Part shown: positions 11,972 through 24,706 of the stretch, piece by piece
How the letters are laid out: each line of letters opens with the position of its first letter
Numbering within the stretch: the stretch's first letter is position 1
DNA from: Symbiodinium natans
Taxonomy: Eukaryota > Sar > Dinophyceae > Suessiales > Symbiodiniaceae
DNA: 64,000 bases
Assembly (NCBI GenBank): GCA_905221605.1
Contig: CAJNDS010002607.1
Span: 62,001 to 126,000, forward strand
Reading direction: 5' to 3'
Program-made: the position numbers and the translations under genes
Notes under the pieces: model-generated
Told to the model about the DNA's origin: nothing
The model's input: only the letters and a program-made list of their open reading frames with translations
Databases searched by the model: none

Positions 11972-12193
11972 TAGTGTGTGCTACTCGTCATTTTGTTCTG
12001 GAAGACGTGAATCCCTCGTGCCTGCGTCTGAACGAGTTGTTCCTCGCGTGTGTCCCATGGTTTTCGACCAGTGCCAGCATGGTGGACCCCGAACGAAGCG
12101 CCACCCCTTTCTTCGAGCTGCTATCAGATATCACAGTCTTCCACGGAGCCTCACAGTGCCTCACAGAGATTGAGTTGCGGCATTTGCCAGGTA
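11972..12193 (+). CDS. Plus-strand hypothetical exon
   Basis: Between an acceptor-like AAAG at 11971 and a donor AG/GTACGAGG at 12194, the plus frame reads LVCATRHFVLEDVNPSC, NELFLACVPWFSTSASMVDP and TPFFELLSDITVFHGASQC, ending LTEIELRHLPG. The composition is that of a folded hydrophobic-core protein. It is one of the few plus-strand exons among minus-strand neighbours. Family not recognised. Confidence 0.4.
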
Positions 12194-12435
12194 CGAGGCG
12201 CCCTGGTGGTGCCGCTATGCCCAAGACGGGCAAGGAGTTTCGTGAGCCGACAGGAGCCTGACCGTCCTGGGGATGTGAGGTCCGTTTGGGGTAAAGTACC
12301 GCTGGGGCGCAATGGTGCACGTCACATGAGAGGACGCTAAACCCTTGGTGCAGGAGGGCCCGGGACCACGACCGCCACGACCCCTACCACAGAAGATCTG
12401 AAAGACATACGGGGTTGGCTGGAGCCGCTCAGAGG

Positions 12436-12648
12436 TGGGGTGGCAACGCGAAGCCTTTGCTCAGCCCTCTGAAGGTTTTCCAGGAACGACTCTGTTCCAG
12501 CGACTGTCCAAGCCACGATGCTGCGAGTACGTGTTGAAGACGGCTCATCGCCACCTACTCGGACCTCGAATCCACGGCCGGCCAGTTCCTCAGCCAAAGC
12601 AGCCCGCTCATGCAGAGCTCCTGGCATCTCAGCGCCTGACCTCCGCCC
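12436..12648 (-). CDS. Hypothetical exon
   Basis: After an acceptor (TTGCAG at 12649-12654) the minus frame reads MPGALHERAALAEELAGRGF, EVRVGGDEPSSTRTRS and AWTVAGTESFLENLQRAEQR. The right edge is clear but the left edge is not. A longer frame is open on the plus strand over the same bases (12435-13016); its translation is less protein-like. This is probably the same gene as the exon at 12817-12906. Confidence 0.4.
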
Positions 12649-12816
12649 CTGCAATGATTGCGAGGGGAGCCATCAATGAGCCTTTGGGCACTCGGTGGGT
12701 GGGCGTAGAAACCGCGTCTCCAACACTTATGGTCTCTCCTGCGGCTTCTCAGAACATGAAGCATAACAATTTCGTGTGCGGGTGCACCCGGACCTGGATT
12801 GGGGTCTGCAGGGTAC

Positions 12817-12906
12817 TTGTGCCTTATCGCCTTTATCGTCCTTGCCCTTCTTATGCATTGCCCTTCCCGGCTCCCTGGCCACCCTTGCTATCAGATTTGC
12901 GAGGAC
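12817..12906 (-). CDS. Hypothetical exon, 30 codons, Lys-rich
   Basis: Exactly 90 bp lie between an acceptor TCAG (12907-12910) and a GT donor (GGCACAA/GTACCC). The exon encodes VLANLIARVAREPGRAMHKK followed by GKDDKGDKAQ, an amphipathic helix plus a charged linker. It is read on the minus strand in phase zero. The short phase-zero exon with good edges supports it despite its size. Confidence 0.45.
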
Positions 12907-13537
12907 CTGACAAACTGTGCGATCCAGGACACCCACAGGTTTGGGGCCCATCCGTATGCAAGGTTCAGGGCTTAGGTTTTAAGTTTGGGGCTCGTTTGTG
13001 GCAACCGCATAGCTGAGTGGTTCGTCTTATGGTTCTGTTTCTATCTTTTGCTCAGACTGGAATGCCTCAGTGCGGACGCGATTTCGATAGACCCACGGTT
13101 TAACTTTAAATTGCATTGCATTCAATTTGCTTCGTGAGGGAAACGATTCGGTTAAGCTGCTTATGGTGCATGGAAGTCGGTTTACAACAGTACTATCTTG
13201 GAAACACCGCAAACCAGGGAGCCTCACAGCTTGCAGTTTTTGTCTGCTGTTGGCAGCACAAGTGTCGGACAAGAAGCGCCACTCCTGCTGAGCGCGAAGA
13301 TGTTCCTAACACTAGATGTGAAACCTCTGCTAAGATCGATGTGAAGGCGTCCCCGCCCAGGAGCTCAGTGTGTTGCCTGTTGTCCCTGGAAGGGGCACCA
13401 GTTCAGCGTCTGGGTTTAGGGTTGGGATTTACGGCTCAGAACACATCGACAGGAAGATTATGGAATATTGAGCTAGGTGTCCCAAACCCTAGGCCGTAGA
13501 CAACAGTCCCTACACCTAAAACCAGGTTTAACCCAAC

Positions 13538-13636
13538 CTTCGCGCCCAACACGCCTGGGCCACGACCTCGTCCACACCTTCCAGGCGTGGGGGTCGCCTC
13601 CGTGCTCGCCGGTCGCCACGGAAGTTCTGCATATGC
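13538..13636 (-). CDS. Small exon framed by telomere-like words
   Basis: A 99-bp segment has an AG acceptor on its right (CCCAG/GCATATG) and a GT donor on its left (GCGAAG/GTTGGGTTA). All three minus frames are open; the most protein-like reads SVATGEHGGDPHAWKVWTRS. No plus-strand acceptor exists at its left edge, so the minus strand is preferred. It is flanked by CCTAAAACC-type words on the left and GGTTTAGGG on the right. Confidence 0.35.
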
Positions 13637-13639
13637 CTG

Positions 13640-15953
13640 GGTTTAGGGCAGGGTTTAGCGTTTGGATGAGTTTAGGGTTTCGGATTCAGGTTTGGGGTTT
13701 GATTGGCAAACGCGAACGTGGAGGGTTCGTAGCCCACGTGCGCCCGCGACTGTTGTGCGGCCATTCTGGCCAGTTTGTGTTTTTGTGCATTTATGCGGAG
13801 CTCAGGAGGGCCTCCAGTTTCGCTAGGTTCGCAGTGCCAGGTAACCCCACACATCGGAAGGGTATCACTGATGTTTTGCTCTTCAGCTTTACTGGAGAAC
13901 TCCAATAAACAAGCGGGCCTGAGTGCGCGAATGGCCTAAACCCAAAGCGCTAAATCCTAAAAACTTCTTGCGAGTGTTGCTTCCCAAGCCGGGATGACAT
14001 TGAGCTTCAGACCCCGAAATCGACACCCTGCCCTAGAACCCCTAAACCTTGCACCATACAACCCGAAAACCCCTCAACCCCAGGCCTCAAACTTTAAACC
14101 CTAAAATCATACTAAAATCTGAATCCGCGACCAGACGCAAAAAAGCGTAGACCGGGTCCTGAGCTGAGGTCCGCTCGAAGGGTGAGCTGATCGTAGCGTC
14201 CTTGGCCTGGAAAGCACCCGAAACCACCCTAAACCCTAAACTTTTTCTCTAAACCCTGCACCCTGTACACCCTGAGCCCAAAAAACAACCAACCCTACAC
14301 TCGACACCCCCAAGCATCCAAGCCCTAAAGCCCATCTAAGCCCTAAACAGCCTGAACCCAGCAACCCAAAACACAGACTTGCAGTCCTGGCTCCTTGTAT
14401 CCTATAGACCCCACATCGGGTTGTAAACCTAAACCCTAAATTACCGAAAATTAAATCGCAGCAGAAAACATTTCAAAACAAATCGACCAAGTAGGCCTTC
14501 TTAAGCTTAGACTACAACTGTTCCATCAAGGTCCTTAAACTTAACAACCCCCTGATTTTGAGCGGGCACCTGAAGCTGAAGCCAGAACAACTCCCGAGAG
14601 CTCTTCGAGGTGTGGGGGGGGGCCCAAGAACTCAAACAACTGAACAACTGGAAACCCAGCAGCCCAGCAGCCTGGAGGTGCTTTCGCGATTCCCCAGGCA
14701 CACGCAGCATGATCCTCCCAACGCGCTGCTTCTCCGCAGCCGCAACCTGTCCTCGGGGTCTTTCGTTGCAGGGTGTGCTGTTCGGGGCCCCTAACCCTGA
14801 AACCGAAACTCTACAGCGCTGCTTGCCACATTACCTCTAGCCTGGCTTTCTCCTGGCAAGCTTTGCGAAGGTTGAAAAGAGGAGGAGCTTGGCGGGGGGT
14901 TTGCCCCCTCCCATTTGTAAACACAATGCTCGTATGACTGGTTTGGACAGGATTCAGGCCTTGTTGACAAGAACTGCGATTTGCCGAAGAACACAAATTC
15001 CTATTGCCATTCAAAGGAATATGCCTTTCTTGAGGGGTTCTTAAGCAAATAGGCTGGCTGGCTGCCTTGCTTGCTCACGTGCTCGCTTGCTTGATGGCTC
15101 GCTGGCTGCCAAAGCGAAGACACAGGGTGGGCGGATAAAAACTCAAGAATAACGACAACATCCACGAAAAATGCCACCACCCCGCGAGTAAAACCGCTCA
15201 TCTGTGGTTCTCGATCCGCACTTTGCCCCCCCCGATATATAAATCGGCGCCCCCAAAGTTGTTCCGGATGCTAGACGACCCAACATACAACTCCAGAGGG
15301 CATTCTCCGCTCACGTCTTGGGGGTTGTGACTTCAGGCTTTGGCCCTTAGGGCTCAGCTGCCCAGATTCCCTCGGTCACCTGGTGGGCATAGTGTCGAAG
15401 AAAGGCCTCGATGTTGCCTTTCTTTTCTGCAATTTGAGAGGGTTTGGGCCGGGCTGCAGTCTTATGGGTAGTACGGTAGTACTGAAAATGCTGAGCCAAT
15501 TGAGCCATTTAATGCATTTAGCAACCCGAAAAAGTGTAAAGGCTTGATCGGAGAACCAAGTAACGCCACTCGAGGGGCCGAGCGAAGCGCTTCAGAGTGG
15601 GCATGCCCATGCGAAACCCGACCTCGTGAGCTGGAAAAAGGGTTCAGGGTGTCCGCGGGCTTAGGAGGTTGCTTTTGAAGGTTCAAGGGTCAGTTGCAAG
15701 GAAGTTTAAGAAGCAAAGTCGCACAGGTTATGCCCCGCAATGTCTTCAGAAACGGCAAGACCGATTCTAATCTATGTGAAGCTGCCCGTCCATGAACGGT
15801 TTATGCGGAACGGTGACCCCTGCACTCACACACCAGTCAGACGTGCAAAGTTAGTCCTTTCAGGGTAGAACCCGGAGGGCGGACCAACGATGGCTGTTCT
15901 AACCCTGTAAACCCCAAGTTTGTAAACGTCAAAACCCTGCACACCCAAAAACG
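13640..15953. other. Intron/spacer block rich in CCCTAAA words
   Basis: From 13910 to 14440 the plus strand carries many decayed CCCTAAA words (for example CACCCTAAACCCTAAAC at 14227-14242). Between 14500 and 14900 frames are open on both strands, none convincing. At 15040-15110 there is a GCTT/GCTG simple-sequence patch (GCTGGCTGGCTGCC). No gene is called. Confidence 0.35.
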
Positions 15954-16052
15954 CCCAAGAACACGAGCATGAAGGGGGCCTCGTTGGTGTGGCGCTCGAA
16001 GCGGAGGTGGGCCTCCTCGACGTCCACCAACTCCGAGCTTAAATTCAGAAGC
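15954..16052 (-). CDS. Hypothetical exon
   Basis: A 99-bp minus-strand segment follows an acceptor (CCCCAAG/GCTTCTG) and encodes LLNLSSELVDVEEAHLRFER, then HTNEAPFMLVFLG. It ends before GCGTTTTTGGGTGTGC, a GC-type donor. The upstream intron ends GAAGCCCTACACCCCAAG and the downstream intron opens with a G/T-rich word, the pattern seen at other introns here. Gene membership unknown; it lies about 1.4 kb below the PAS-like gene on the same strand. Confidence 0.5.
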
Positions 16053-16119
16053 CTTGGGGTGTAGGGCTTCGGGAAGACGATTTCGCCTGCGTTTTTTCTG
16101 AGTGCCGGACATATGAGAA

Positions 16120-17420
16120 TGCAATCATTTATGGTTGGGGCATCTCTATATGATTATAAGTGAACAGTTGATCTAAGTGAATAATAACTAATTATTGTTT
16201 GGTAATGAGCAGTTTTTTCTTGACTTATAAGTACGATATGTTGATTGTCAAGCGTTTATAAATGCGCAATATTTCTTTGTAAATGATGATCATATGTAAT
16301 TGCTCGCCAGTTGTGCGTCCACATTGCGTTTACGCTAGACCCTGTATTCGTCCAAACATTGGAAATATATTGATGTAGAAAACAGTGAAGATGCCGGTCA
16401 GCACGGTTGCAGTGATCGAAATTGCGGCCTTATACAGAGGGCCCAAACTGAAATACGACCGAATCTCGAAGCACAGCTCCGCGAGTCGCGTGGGGCCCTA
16501 AGTACTGCTCAGGGCCTCTTGTTAATCACACGTTGCTCTGCTCTTGCCAACATCGTACAGCATTAAAGCGCAAGCCCCTGCCGAAACATGTGGGACATAC
16601 ACGCCTCAGGGCCTCTCCGACCTTAACGAGAACGCGTTAATCTTGTTTCCGAGCGCGAGCGCAAGCAAGTCCTTACAACAAACCTGTTGAAGTTTCGGTG
16701 GAATTTCATAAACGTCATAATCAAACAGACAATCGCCTCTTCAAAGCTTCGCGCGCTTTTCACGTCAACCTTCGCGGCATCCTCCGCGTAAATTTCAAAA
16801 TGATCCTCGCACGCGCTCAGTTTCGCAGGCGCAACTTCGGGTGCCAAACGTCCGGACCAAATTTCGCGTGCGAAGCTTCGCGCAACAAACTTCGCGTGGC
16901 AAACTTCGGGTACGAACTTCGCACGCACATATCGCAGCTGCAAATATCACCACAGGTTAATACGGAAACAGTACAAGTGTGCCGTGGCATCATTCGGGTT
17001 GAGTTTGGGCGTGGTATGGCGTGGTCATGCTGCGCGGGACACTTATTATATGGACTGCAATGCTACAAAGGAAGCAAACGTCTGTCGCATGGAATCTCAA
17101 CACAACATGGAAGTTGACGGACCGACACAAAACGCTGAACAAATTCTGCTTCTACTATTGTTTTCGCAAATTTCGCTCTGCGAAGAAATGACCCTGAATC
17201 ATGAGGAGGTGGCGTGTGCCAGTGCTTACCATGGCCCCATGAAATGAAAACAGCGAGTGCAGAGTGGCGTGTGTCCACTGTTCTGCCTATGAGCCCAGCG
17301 CGTTGGTTTGAGATGAGGGTGCAGGGGCGCGACTCAGGACTCTAGAGTTTTCCTTCTTCCCCGAAGTCCATAAGCCTAAAACCACGAAATTTTGCAACCC
17401 CTGAAGCCATCTGAAGCCCC
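16120..17420. other. AT-rich pocket and TTCG-rich repeat
   Basis: Bases 16130-16330 are clearly richer in A+T than the rest of the window and hold no open frame. Bases 16740-16930 contain at least six decayed copies of a word close to AACTTCGCGTG at 14-20 bp spacing (AACTTCGGGTG, AATTTCGCGTG, AACTTCGCGTGG, AACTTCGGGTACG, AACTTCGCACG). This keeps a plus frame open at 16698-17117; I read that as repeat, not a gene. Confidence 0.45.
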
Positions 17421-17424
17421 TGCC

Positions 17425-18113
17425 CTAAGTCCTCGAGTTTTCGAAGAGGTCGATTGAGTTTGGCGCGATCCTAAACTGAAAGGCCGAACCAGGACACAGG
17501 GTCATCTCAGCGAGCTCGTCGTAGCATTCCACGTGGCTCTCGCTGCTTGCGACCGACGCTGGCTCTGCTCGTGCTTGTGCGCACTGCCCACCTGGATGCT
17601 GAAAGTGTCTTTCTTGTGGGGCCTGGTCCGTCTGAAGCTGCTCTACCTCCGGGATCGCCCGAGGGTCGACGTCCTCGGTCAAAGACAGCAGGTAATGCAA
17701 GGACTTTGCACCGTAGAGATTGGGCAGACGGACGTAGCACACATCTGCCGAGACCACGCGCCCGGATGGTGCTCTGAACGGCACCCGCAAGCACGGGGGA
17801 GCTCGTTCCTCCGTATCCATGTTGCCCCCTTCCACGCAGCTCTCTGGCTCAGAGGTCAACGCAGACCTGGGTATTTCCAGAAATCAGAATACCACAAGAA
17901 CATTTATTGAGCTGGGGTTCGAATGTAGACCCACACGTGCAACTAAGAACTATATCACCGAAAGCACACCCAGACACCTGAACCGGTCTTTTGCTGGTTC
18001 GCCGTCGATGAAATCCTCCAGGGAGTGTCCGGCTAAGTCCTCGCGGACGGACAGCAGGCGCTGCAGGCAGACGGCGCTGCCGTTGATCTGCAAGCTACTG
18101 TCGAGTAGCCTGA
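17425..18113 (-). CDS. PAS-like domain exons
   Basis: The exon at 18113-17978 encodes VRLLDSSLQINGSAVCLQRL, then LAGHSLEDFIDGEPAKDRFR, the classic start of a PAS fold: a strand describing the bound or reported state, 'L' repeats, then 'GhSlxdfI'. Its donor is TTCAG/GTGTCTG. A 111-bp intron follows and ends TACCCAG. The exon from 17866 continues PCLRVPFRAPSGRVVSADVC and VRLPNLYGAKSLHYLLSLTE, matching the PAS beta-sheet core (xxGxxVxxDVxxVxLPxL), then a Gln/Ala/Ser-rich tail. PAS domains bind small ligands or partners and usually sit on cytosolic tails. No kinase or cyclase domain follows within the readable part. Confidence 0.6.
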
Positions 18114-21100
18114 CTCCCCAACAGCCATGGCATCAGCACTTCCAGTTTTCGTTGATGCCCCGAAGCACGGAACCCGAACAGTTTAAAGTTTTTCTTAATG
18201 GAAAGCTAAGGGGCAACGCGCCATCGCAGATGCCTTTCAGCATCTGCCGAAAGCCAAAGATCATCGAGTCAGAGTCCTTCAGATGGTAGTAGTCGAAAGC
18301 TTATCAACCCTCAAGCAGAAAGGCATAAACCCGAAATTGGAAGCCGCAGACCCGGATCAGCAAAGCCCCTTTAGAAACCCAAAGAAACCTTAAATCGTCC
18401 TTGGACCGAAGAGACGCCTCGATACGATCCCGGAGCACCGCATCCATGAAGAAGGGCAAGCTAACACTCACACCCGCTTGGAAGGCCTGCCTGAATTTCA
18501 GATGTTAACGCTGGGAATAGTCGAGGTTTCTAGGTACCCAGCCTGTTGACCTCACACTTCCCATTCCCGAGTTTAAGGTGTAGAGGGTTTAGGGGTTTCG
18601 TGCATCACAATACTCCTTTACCCAGCTGCTGTATCAGGAACAGGGGAGTTACCGAACTTGGCATCACGCTCCAGGTGAAGGCGAGGGTGTAGCACATCCT
18701 GGGCAGGTTTTGGTAAAGTGGGGGGCGCGAATATAAAATCTCTTCTGGGCCGGAACTCTCACGAAACAAAAGCGTTTCATGGACGATGTCCATTGACTAT
18801 GTTAGGGTGTTTTGGAGCCCTTAAACTCCGATCTTTCTGCAGGAAGGCCAAAAGAAGCCAGAGGTGACTCAGAAGGCCCCAAAAAAGGCCAAGAAAAGGC
18901 CGACAAAACCAAGGATCTCTGTTACTTTGTTACGACCCCTGTCCGGCAAACTTTTCTTCTGACCCAGCGCCACAACAAATCATAGGGCGTGGCGCAGGGG
19001 GTTAAAACTCTGACGTACAACTTAAACCCCAACCCCAATTAAAGGTCTGGGGCCCAGGTCTTGGGTGAGGATCGAGTAGAAGACTGTCGTCCGCGAAGGG
19101 GGGAAGATGAGGCACAGGATGATTTGCCCGCCCTGGCAAAGTCCAAAGCGGCCCAGGCCATCCTGTCCGATGAATGTGTCCGTCAGCACTGCTGCCAGAA
19201 CTATGCCATTCCTGGGGCTTGCTTAGGGTTTAACTAATTATGGCAAAGATGAAGACATGCAGGGCTTTGGTGAATTCATCTTGGAACTGATTTTAGGAAG
19301 ATTAGGAGGGTTTCCACAGCTCGGCTAAAGCCCGCTGCAGCACGGCGGGGGGCGGTTTTGTGCGTCTAAACCCTAGCGGCCCTAGCCAGAGCCAGGAGTC
19401 AGGGAAGCGCAGATGCGCTGGAGGTCTCGAGGCGTTAGGCGTAGGATGCCTCGTATGATCAGGGAGTAGGCGCCGTAGGACAAGAGGGAGAGGAGAAGCC
19501 AGCACCCGGTGAATAGGCCTGGGTAGGAGTTTGAGGGTCTTGGAGGTTCAGGGCTTTAGGGCTCTACACACTAAGGCTTCTGGCCTATGCTGAGATTGTT
19601 GGTTCACGTTTATGGCTTGGGGTGTCCGGTCGTTGTCGTGAATGAGGGACATTATTCAGTTAGACGGCTGCTGCGTTCGCTGCAGTTGCTCGTGACGTCC
19701 CATGACAGTGAAAAATGCTCTTAACCCTACATCCTAGAGCCTATAACCCTAAACCATCCGACCTAGCTCAGAAGCTCTGGACTCGGTAGAACTCCATCAC
19801 GCAAACCAGCACGAGTCCAACACAGATATGAATGCCCACCTCACATCGGTTTAGGGTTTAGGAGGGCTCCTTAGAGTTTGGGGTGGTGAGCAGGGATTCA
19901 GAGGAAGCACTCCTGAACCCTAAGCCCCAAACTTTAAACAAACCACCAATTCTACATGAATCCTTGACCCTAAGCCCTAACCGTGAACGCAGCACCGAAA
20001 TTGCGCTCCTGAACCCTAAGCCAAATACCACAACCCACCAAGCTGGAGCTTGCAGGGTTAGGTTCATAGGGTGTCGATAGGGCTTACGATTATGGCTTAC
20101 AGGGTTTAGGCAGGCCTTTGGGTAAGAAATCATGTGGGGATTTCCCCCTTGATCACTTCATCCGTTTAGAGCCGGTGAAATCGATGATCTGGATAGCCGA
20201 TGGGGGTTTTCCATGTCATCCATGCTTTCACAAGAGCCCGGAAAGTCCGCCTGCCTACAACACTTGAAGCAAACATGTCTCAAATCCTTCATGTGTTTTC
20301 CCGACAGCTTCAGCGAAGGGTTCTTCGGAAAAAAAATGTTCGCCCACCATCACCACACTAATCACTACGCTACCATCGCCACATTACCACCACACCACCA
20401 TCACCACGCTACCACCACCACTACCACCATCACAGTACCATCTCAGCTGCATCGCTTCTGTACGCTGTCTATTCTCGTCGCTGCATGTCGGGCGCTCAGG
20501 AGCGCATGCAGTATAGCTGGCACTGTCGTTAGCGAGTCGGAGTAGGGCAGTAGAGTAGGTGGCATGTCCCTTCGTCGCGAGTGGCAGCGTCTAGCCGTAG
20601 CGTCGGCGGCATGTCACTTCGCCGTGTTGGGCGGTAGAGTAGGCTGCATGTCCTTGCGTGTAGGGTAGTCGAGTAGCGGCATGTCCCTTCGCAGCGAATA
20701 GTAGCCTACAGTCTAGCTGTGCAAAGTTTTGGGTACGTGGCATGGCGGCGTCTGCGGCCGATGTTTTCGTGCACAAGCTTCGAGGCTAATTGTCAGAGCA
20801 GCAACCAGGCCGCGGTGTCGAACTGTGTCGAGCGGAACTTGACAAGCTGAAGGCTAGGGTGCACCCACGTGCACGTTCCAGACAAGATCTCTCTGGTGCG
20901 TTAGGCTTGCTCTGCTGTGCCGCTTGTGGTTGGTAGCCATGCCGCGCATGTTCCGTGACTGTCTGCTTCTGTGAACGTAAGCATGACACATCTGGCTGCA
21001 GGCGTCTCACTTTGGGGACTTGCCAGAGAAAAAGAACACACTATCACCCCACTGCCGTCGCAACATTACCATCACCACGTTATCATCACCCCGTTACCAT

Positions 21101-24100
21101 CACCGCACTACCATCGCCTCAGCTACACCGCTTTCTCTACGCTGCCTGTTAAATTTCATCTTCTTTGCGTTTCGCGCTCTCTCTGCCGTCGATACCACAC
21201 CTGCTTCCTAGCCTACTACATCACACCACGATCACCGCACTGACAACACAACCAACTACACGTGTCAGTGATATCTTCGCACTGATTGCTTTCGGGATAA
21301 TCGGTGTCTAGTTTTTTTTTCAAAAGGGCCCGAAGCAGGCGAAACAGAACTGTGCCCCTCTATTTGTTGTTTCAAGTGCTTCAACTCCGGGGCAAATTCC
21401 CCGAAGAATCCCCCACCGAATTACATGAACTGCCTAAGCCTTTCAGTGCCTCAAGTGTCTAAAGTGTTTCAGGTGTGACAACCCCGTGGCGCCAGACAAA
21501 TCACGAATATGGTGGGCAATCTATTTTCAGCACGTAGCACATTAACATATTAACCGCTTGCATGAAGCAAGCAGGCATTGAGAATTAAGCTATATCAAGC
21601 CCCAGTTCGAACAAAACAAGAACTGTTTTTCACCAACGAAGAAAATGCCATGGACATGCAAAGGAGAGGGCGGGGGGTGAGAGCCCCCTTTTCCACCTTG
21701 CCTTCAAAAACCTACTGTAACAGGAACCAAAGAGAGCAGAAGCAGAGATCAATACAGGAGAAGGTATGAAGAGGCATGTACTCGTTTCAATTTTTTCTTC
21801 ATCAGAAGAACAAGCTGAGGTTGAGAGAAGAACGCCTCTCTGTTGCCACACCTTTGGAAGGACGAGCTTGCGATGACACAAACATGAAGGACAGAGAACG
21901 GAAGTCCAGCACACGGCGCTCTGGATCCTCCTGGAAAGAGCTCTGCAATATGATCGCAAACATGAGCTTGTTCCCTGGGGCAAGAAAAAAGGGCAAGAAA
22001 AAGCTGCAACTGATAAAGCTCGTCGCAACCTTTGAGCTGGTTGCTCGGCTTGCCTCTCCCTCGCCTTTTTTGTTGTTTTTCTCATGTTCTTCTCATTTTT
22101 GTTGTTTTTGTTGTTCTTTTCTCTCTCTCTCTCTTCTTCTTATTCTTCTTCTCCTGTTATTTTTTTTTGTTCCCTCCCCTCTCTCTCTCTCTGTCTCTGC
22201 CTCTCCTCTTCAACTGCTGCTTCATCCCCATCTTGAGGAAGGGAAGACATGCTGGGAAAGGAAAGCTCCCGAGCCGCACCCCACCCCGTTTCTTTCATAA
22301 TCCAGCTTGTGGACGGAAGCAAAATAAGCGACAAGAGGATACAGAAAAAAAGAGACAAACAGACAGAGGGAGAGAGAGAGAGAGTCAGGAAGAGCGGGTA
22401 GGGAGATGACTTTCTTTCCCTTGTCTGTATTCATAGCTTCTCTTCAATAGCTTGAGTACAGGACCACTCTCGTCATGAAAGAGAGAAAGGCCCCCGCCCA
22501 CTGGCCATCTGTCCAGGGATGCAATGATTGAATTCAAGCCAAGACATAGAATGAGGGGTAGAGGCACCAGCAGAGCAGGGGATTAAGAAACAAGGCATAG
22601 GAGGAGGCTCCATATGCTCTGTGTTGCTATTCTTGTTGGCAAGAGGCTCACTCCCCACCTTCCTGCGTTTTGCGAATCTTTTCATTCGGAGGACCAGGCG
22701 AATGTCGACAAACAAAATGGCCTTTCCTGCCTTCTTAAGTTCTGCTTTTCTTGTGGATCAATTTTTTCCTCCTTCTGCGGAGGAATGAAGAGCCAAAGAA
22801 AAATATTGCCAATCTCTAGACACGTAAAAGAGAGAGAGAGAGAGAGAGACCGAAACAGACAGAGCAGCACAGAGGCAGGTCGCCTGAAGCCGAATGGGTT
22901 CCACACAATGGCAGAAGTCTAACAAGTACGGTACAGGGCTGCGCAAAAGTACCTCACCAGCTGTAAGCCCTAAACTGCCGAAAATTCTCAACCCGTAGCC
23001 CTACATCCAAACTAACACTCCAAACCGCCTGCAAACCCCAGTCCCGAAACCCAAGACGCGACTCTGCCATGCTACCAGTATGCTGTACTGGTCTGTGCCA
23101 CGTAGGGTCTACAGAGCTTAGAGGGTTTATAGGCCTTAGGGATTGAAGGAAGCTGAGTGCAAGGTTTCGAATTTTGGGGTTTTGGGGTCTGCCAGGCTTT
23201 CGGAGGTGCCCTGAAGACTAAACCCTACATCCCTTCCTCCGATCGTGGCTGCTGCCTGCTCACGCACCCAGAATCTCAAAGTGTTCAAGAGTCCCTAAGC
23301 CCCAATTACACCCCAAGAACCATCACCCGGCCCTTAAACTTAAAACCAAACAAAAACCTAAAGATCGCGACCCAATGGCGGAGCCCTCCCAACCCTCCTT
23401 TTGAGACAGCATGCCCGGGTCCAGTTCATGAGCATCTCGCGTCGGACCTGCGCTCTTTCGGTTTTAGGTTTCAAGCTGAGAGACGGTCGAAAGAACATCT
23501 TTGAAGAAAAGGCGAAAGCAAACTCCAAGAGCAAGCCTCAAGCTCCTAAAACCCTGAAATGCCCTGAACTTACTGAACCACAAATATAAAGTGTACATAG
23601 AACCGCTCCCCGAAAAACCCGAAGAACCGCCTCATGGAGCTCCTCCTCCACCCGCAGCGACTCGCTTTCGCTAAGCACCGACGGGCCATCTCCTGCAAGA
23701 ACCTCGCCGATCTTCTCACTGATGCTCAGGGTTGATAAGGTTCAGCAAGTGACTTATTCATACTGTACATACTTCGTAGGTTTACTGTCAGAACCTGTCG
23801 GAGGGACGGCGGGGAACTTTCAGTTTCAGAGCATTGTTTTTCTTCTCAGGATTTTGGGGTGATACCAAGGGTTGAAGTCTAGCTGTACCCAAATGCGAAG
23901 AGGAAAGCACACTTCGTTTCTAAAAGGCAAACGGATTACTCTCAGTTCCCTAAACCCCAGGCTAGGGTCTGGGCCTGAACCCTCCCTAAAGCTCGGGGGA
24001 TTGTGCCAAAAAGAAGAGCGCTACACCGGAACCCTGTAAACCTTTCCAAGCCCCGAAACCCCAAGCCCTTCACCCAACCATCCCTGCAGCCTTACACAAC

Positions 24101-24671
24101 CTGTACCGCCGGTCGTGGTATGTTTCGCGGGAGTGGAAGGCCAGGACGAGCGCCCCCAAGCCCACAGCCACCGAGACTGACATCCAGCTGTGGTAGGTGA
24201 GGTCCATGAGCCCCGTCACCCTACAGGCTCTTTAAGCAAGACTTGAGCCCAAGCTTGGCAGGGAGTACCCCGTGGAGGACATGTCGGGGGTTTTGAGGGT
24301 TTGCTTGAGGTTTTAGGGTTGGGATGTTTTTTGTTCTCCCTCCTGCGCAGCTGAGGCGATTCCTCATGGCAGGGATGATTTCTTTTCGGCTCACAGTCAC
24401 ACAGTGAAGTGGCTGCAGGGGGGATTTGTTTAGCCGATGCATCACCTCCGCCTGAACTTGGTGCTGCACTGCTGCACAGTGCACCACCTTGCGATGGCGT
24501 CTCACTTACTTCTAAGCATCAGCATGGAGGAGATGAGCATATATCCAAGAGAACGAGGAGGCAGATGTCTTGGATAGCTTTGCAACAGCCAAGGGTGCCT
24601 CATTCATGTGGTTCCTTCACCAAGAGCAAGTTGAACTGATTCGACTTGAAGAACCACTGATATTTTGCTGG

Positions 24672-24706
<35 letters not shown>

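Noticed and set aside
16698-17117. 139-codon plus frame
   Set aside because: Its core is the AACTTCGCGTG repeat; no convincing protein outside it.
21776-22409. Frames of 125-174 codons
   Set aside because: Carried by CT/GA simple sequence; hydrophobic Leu/Phe/Ser strings result from the T/C bias.
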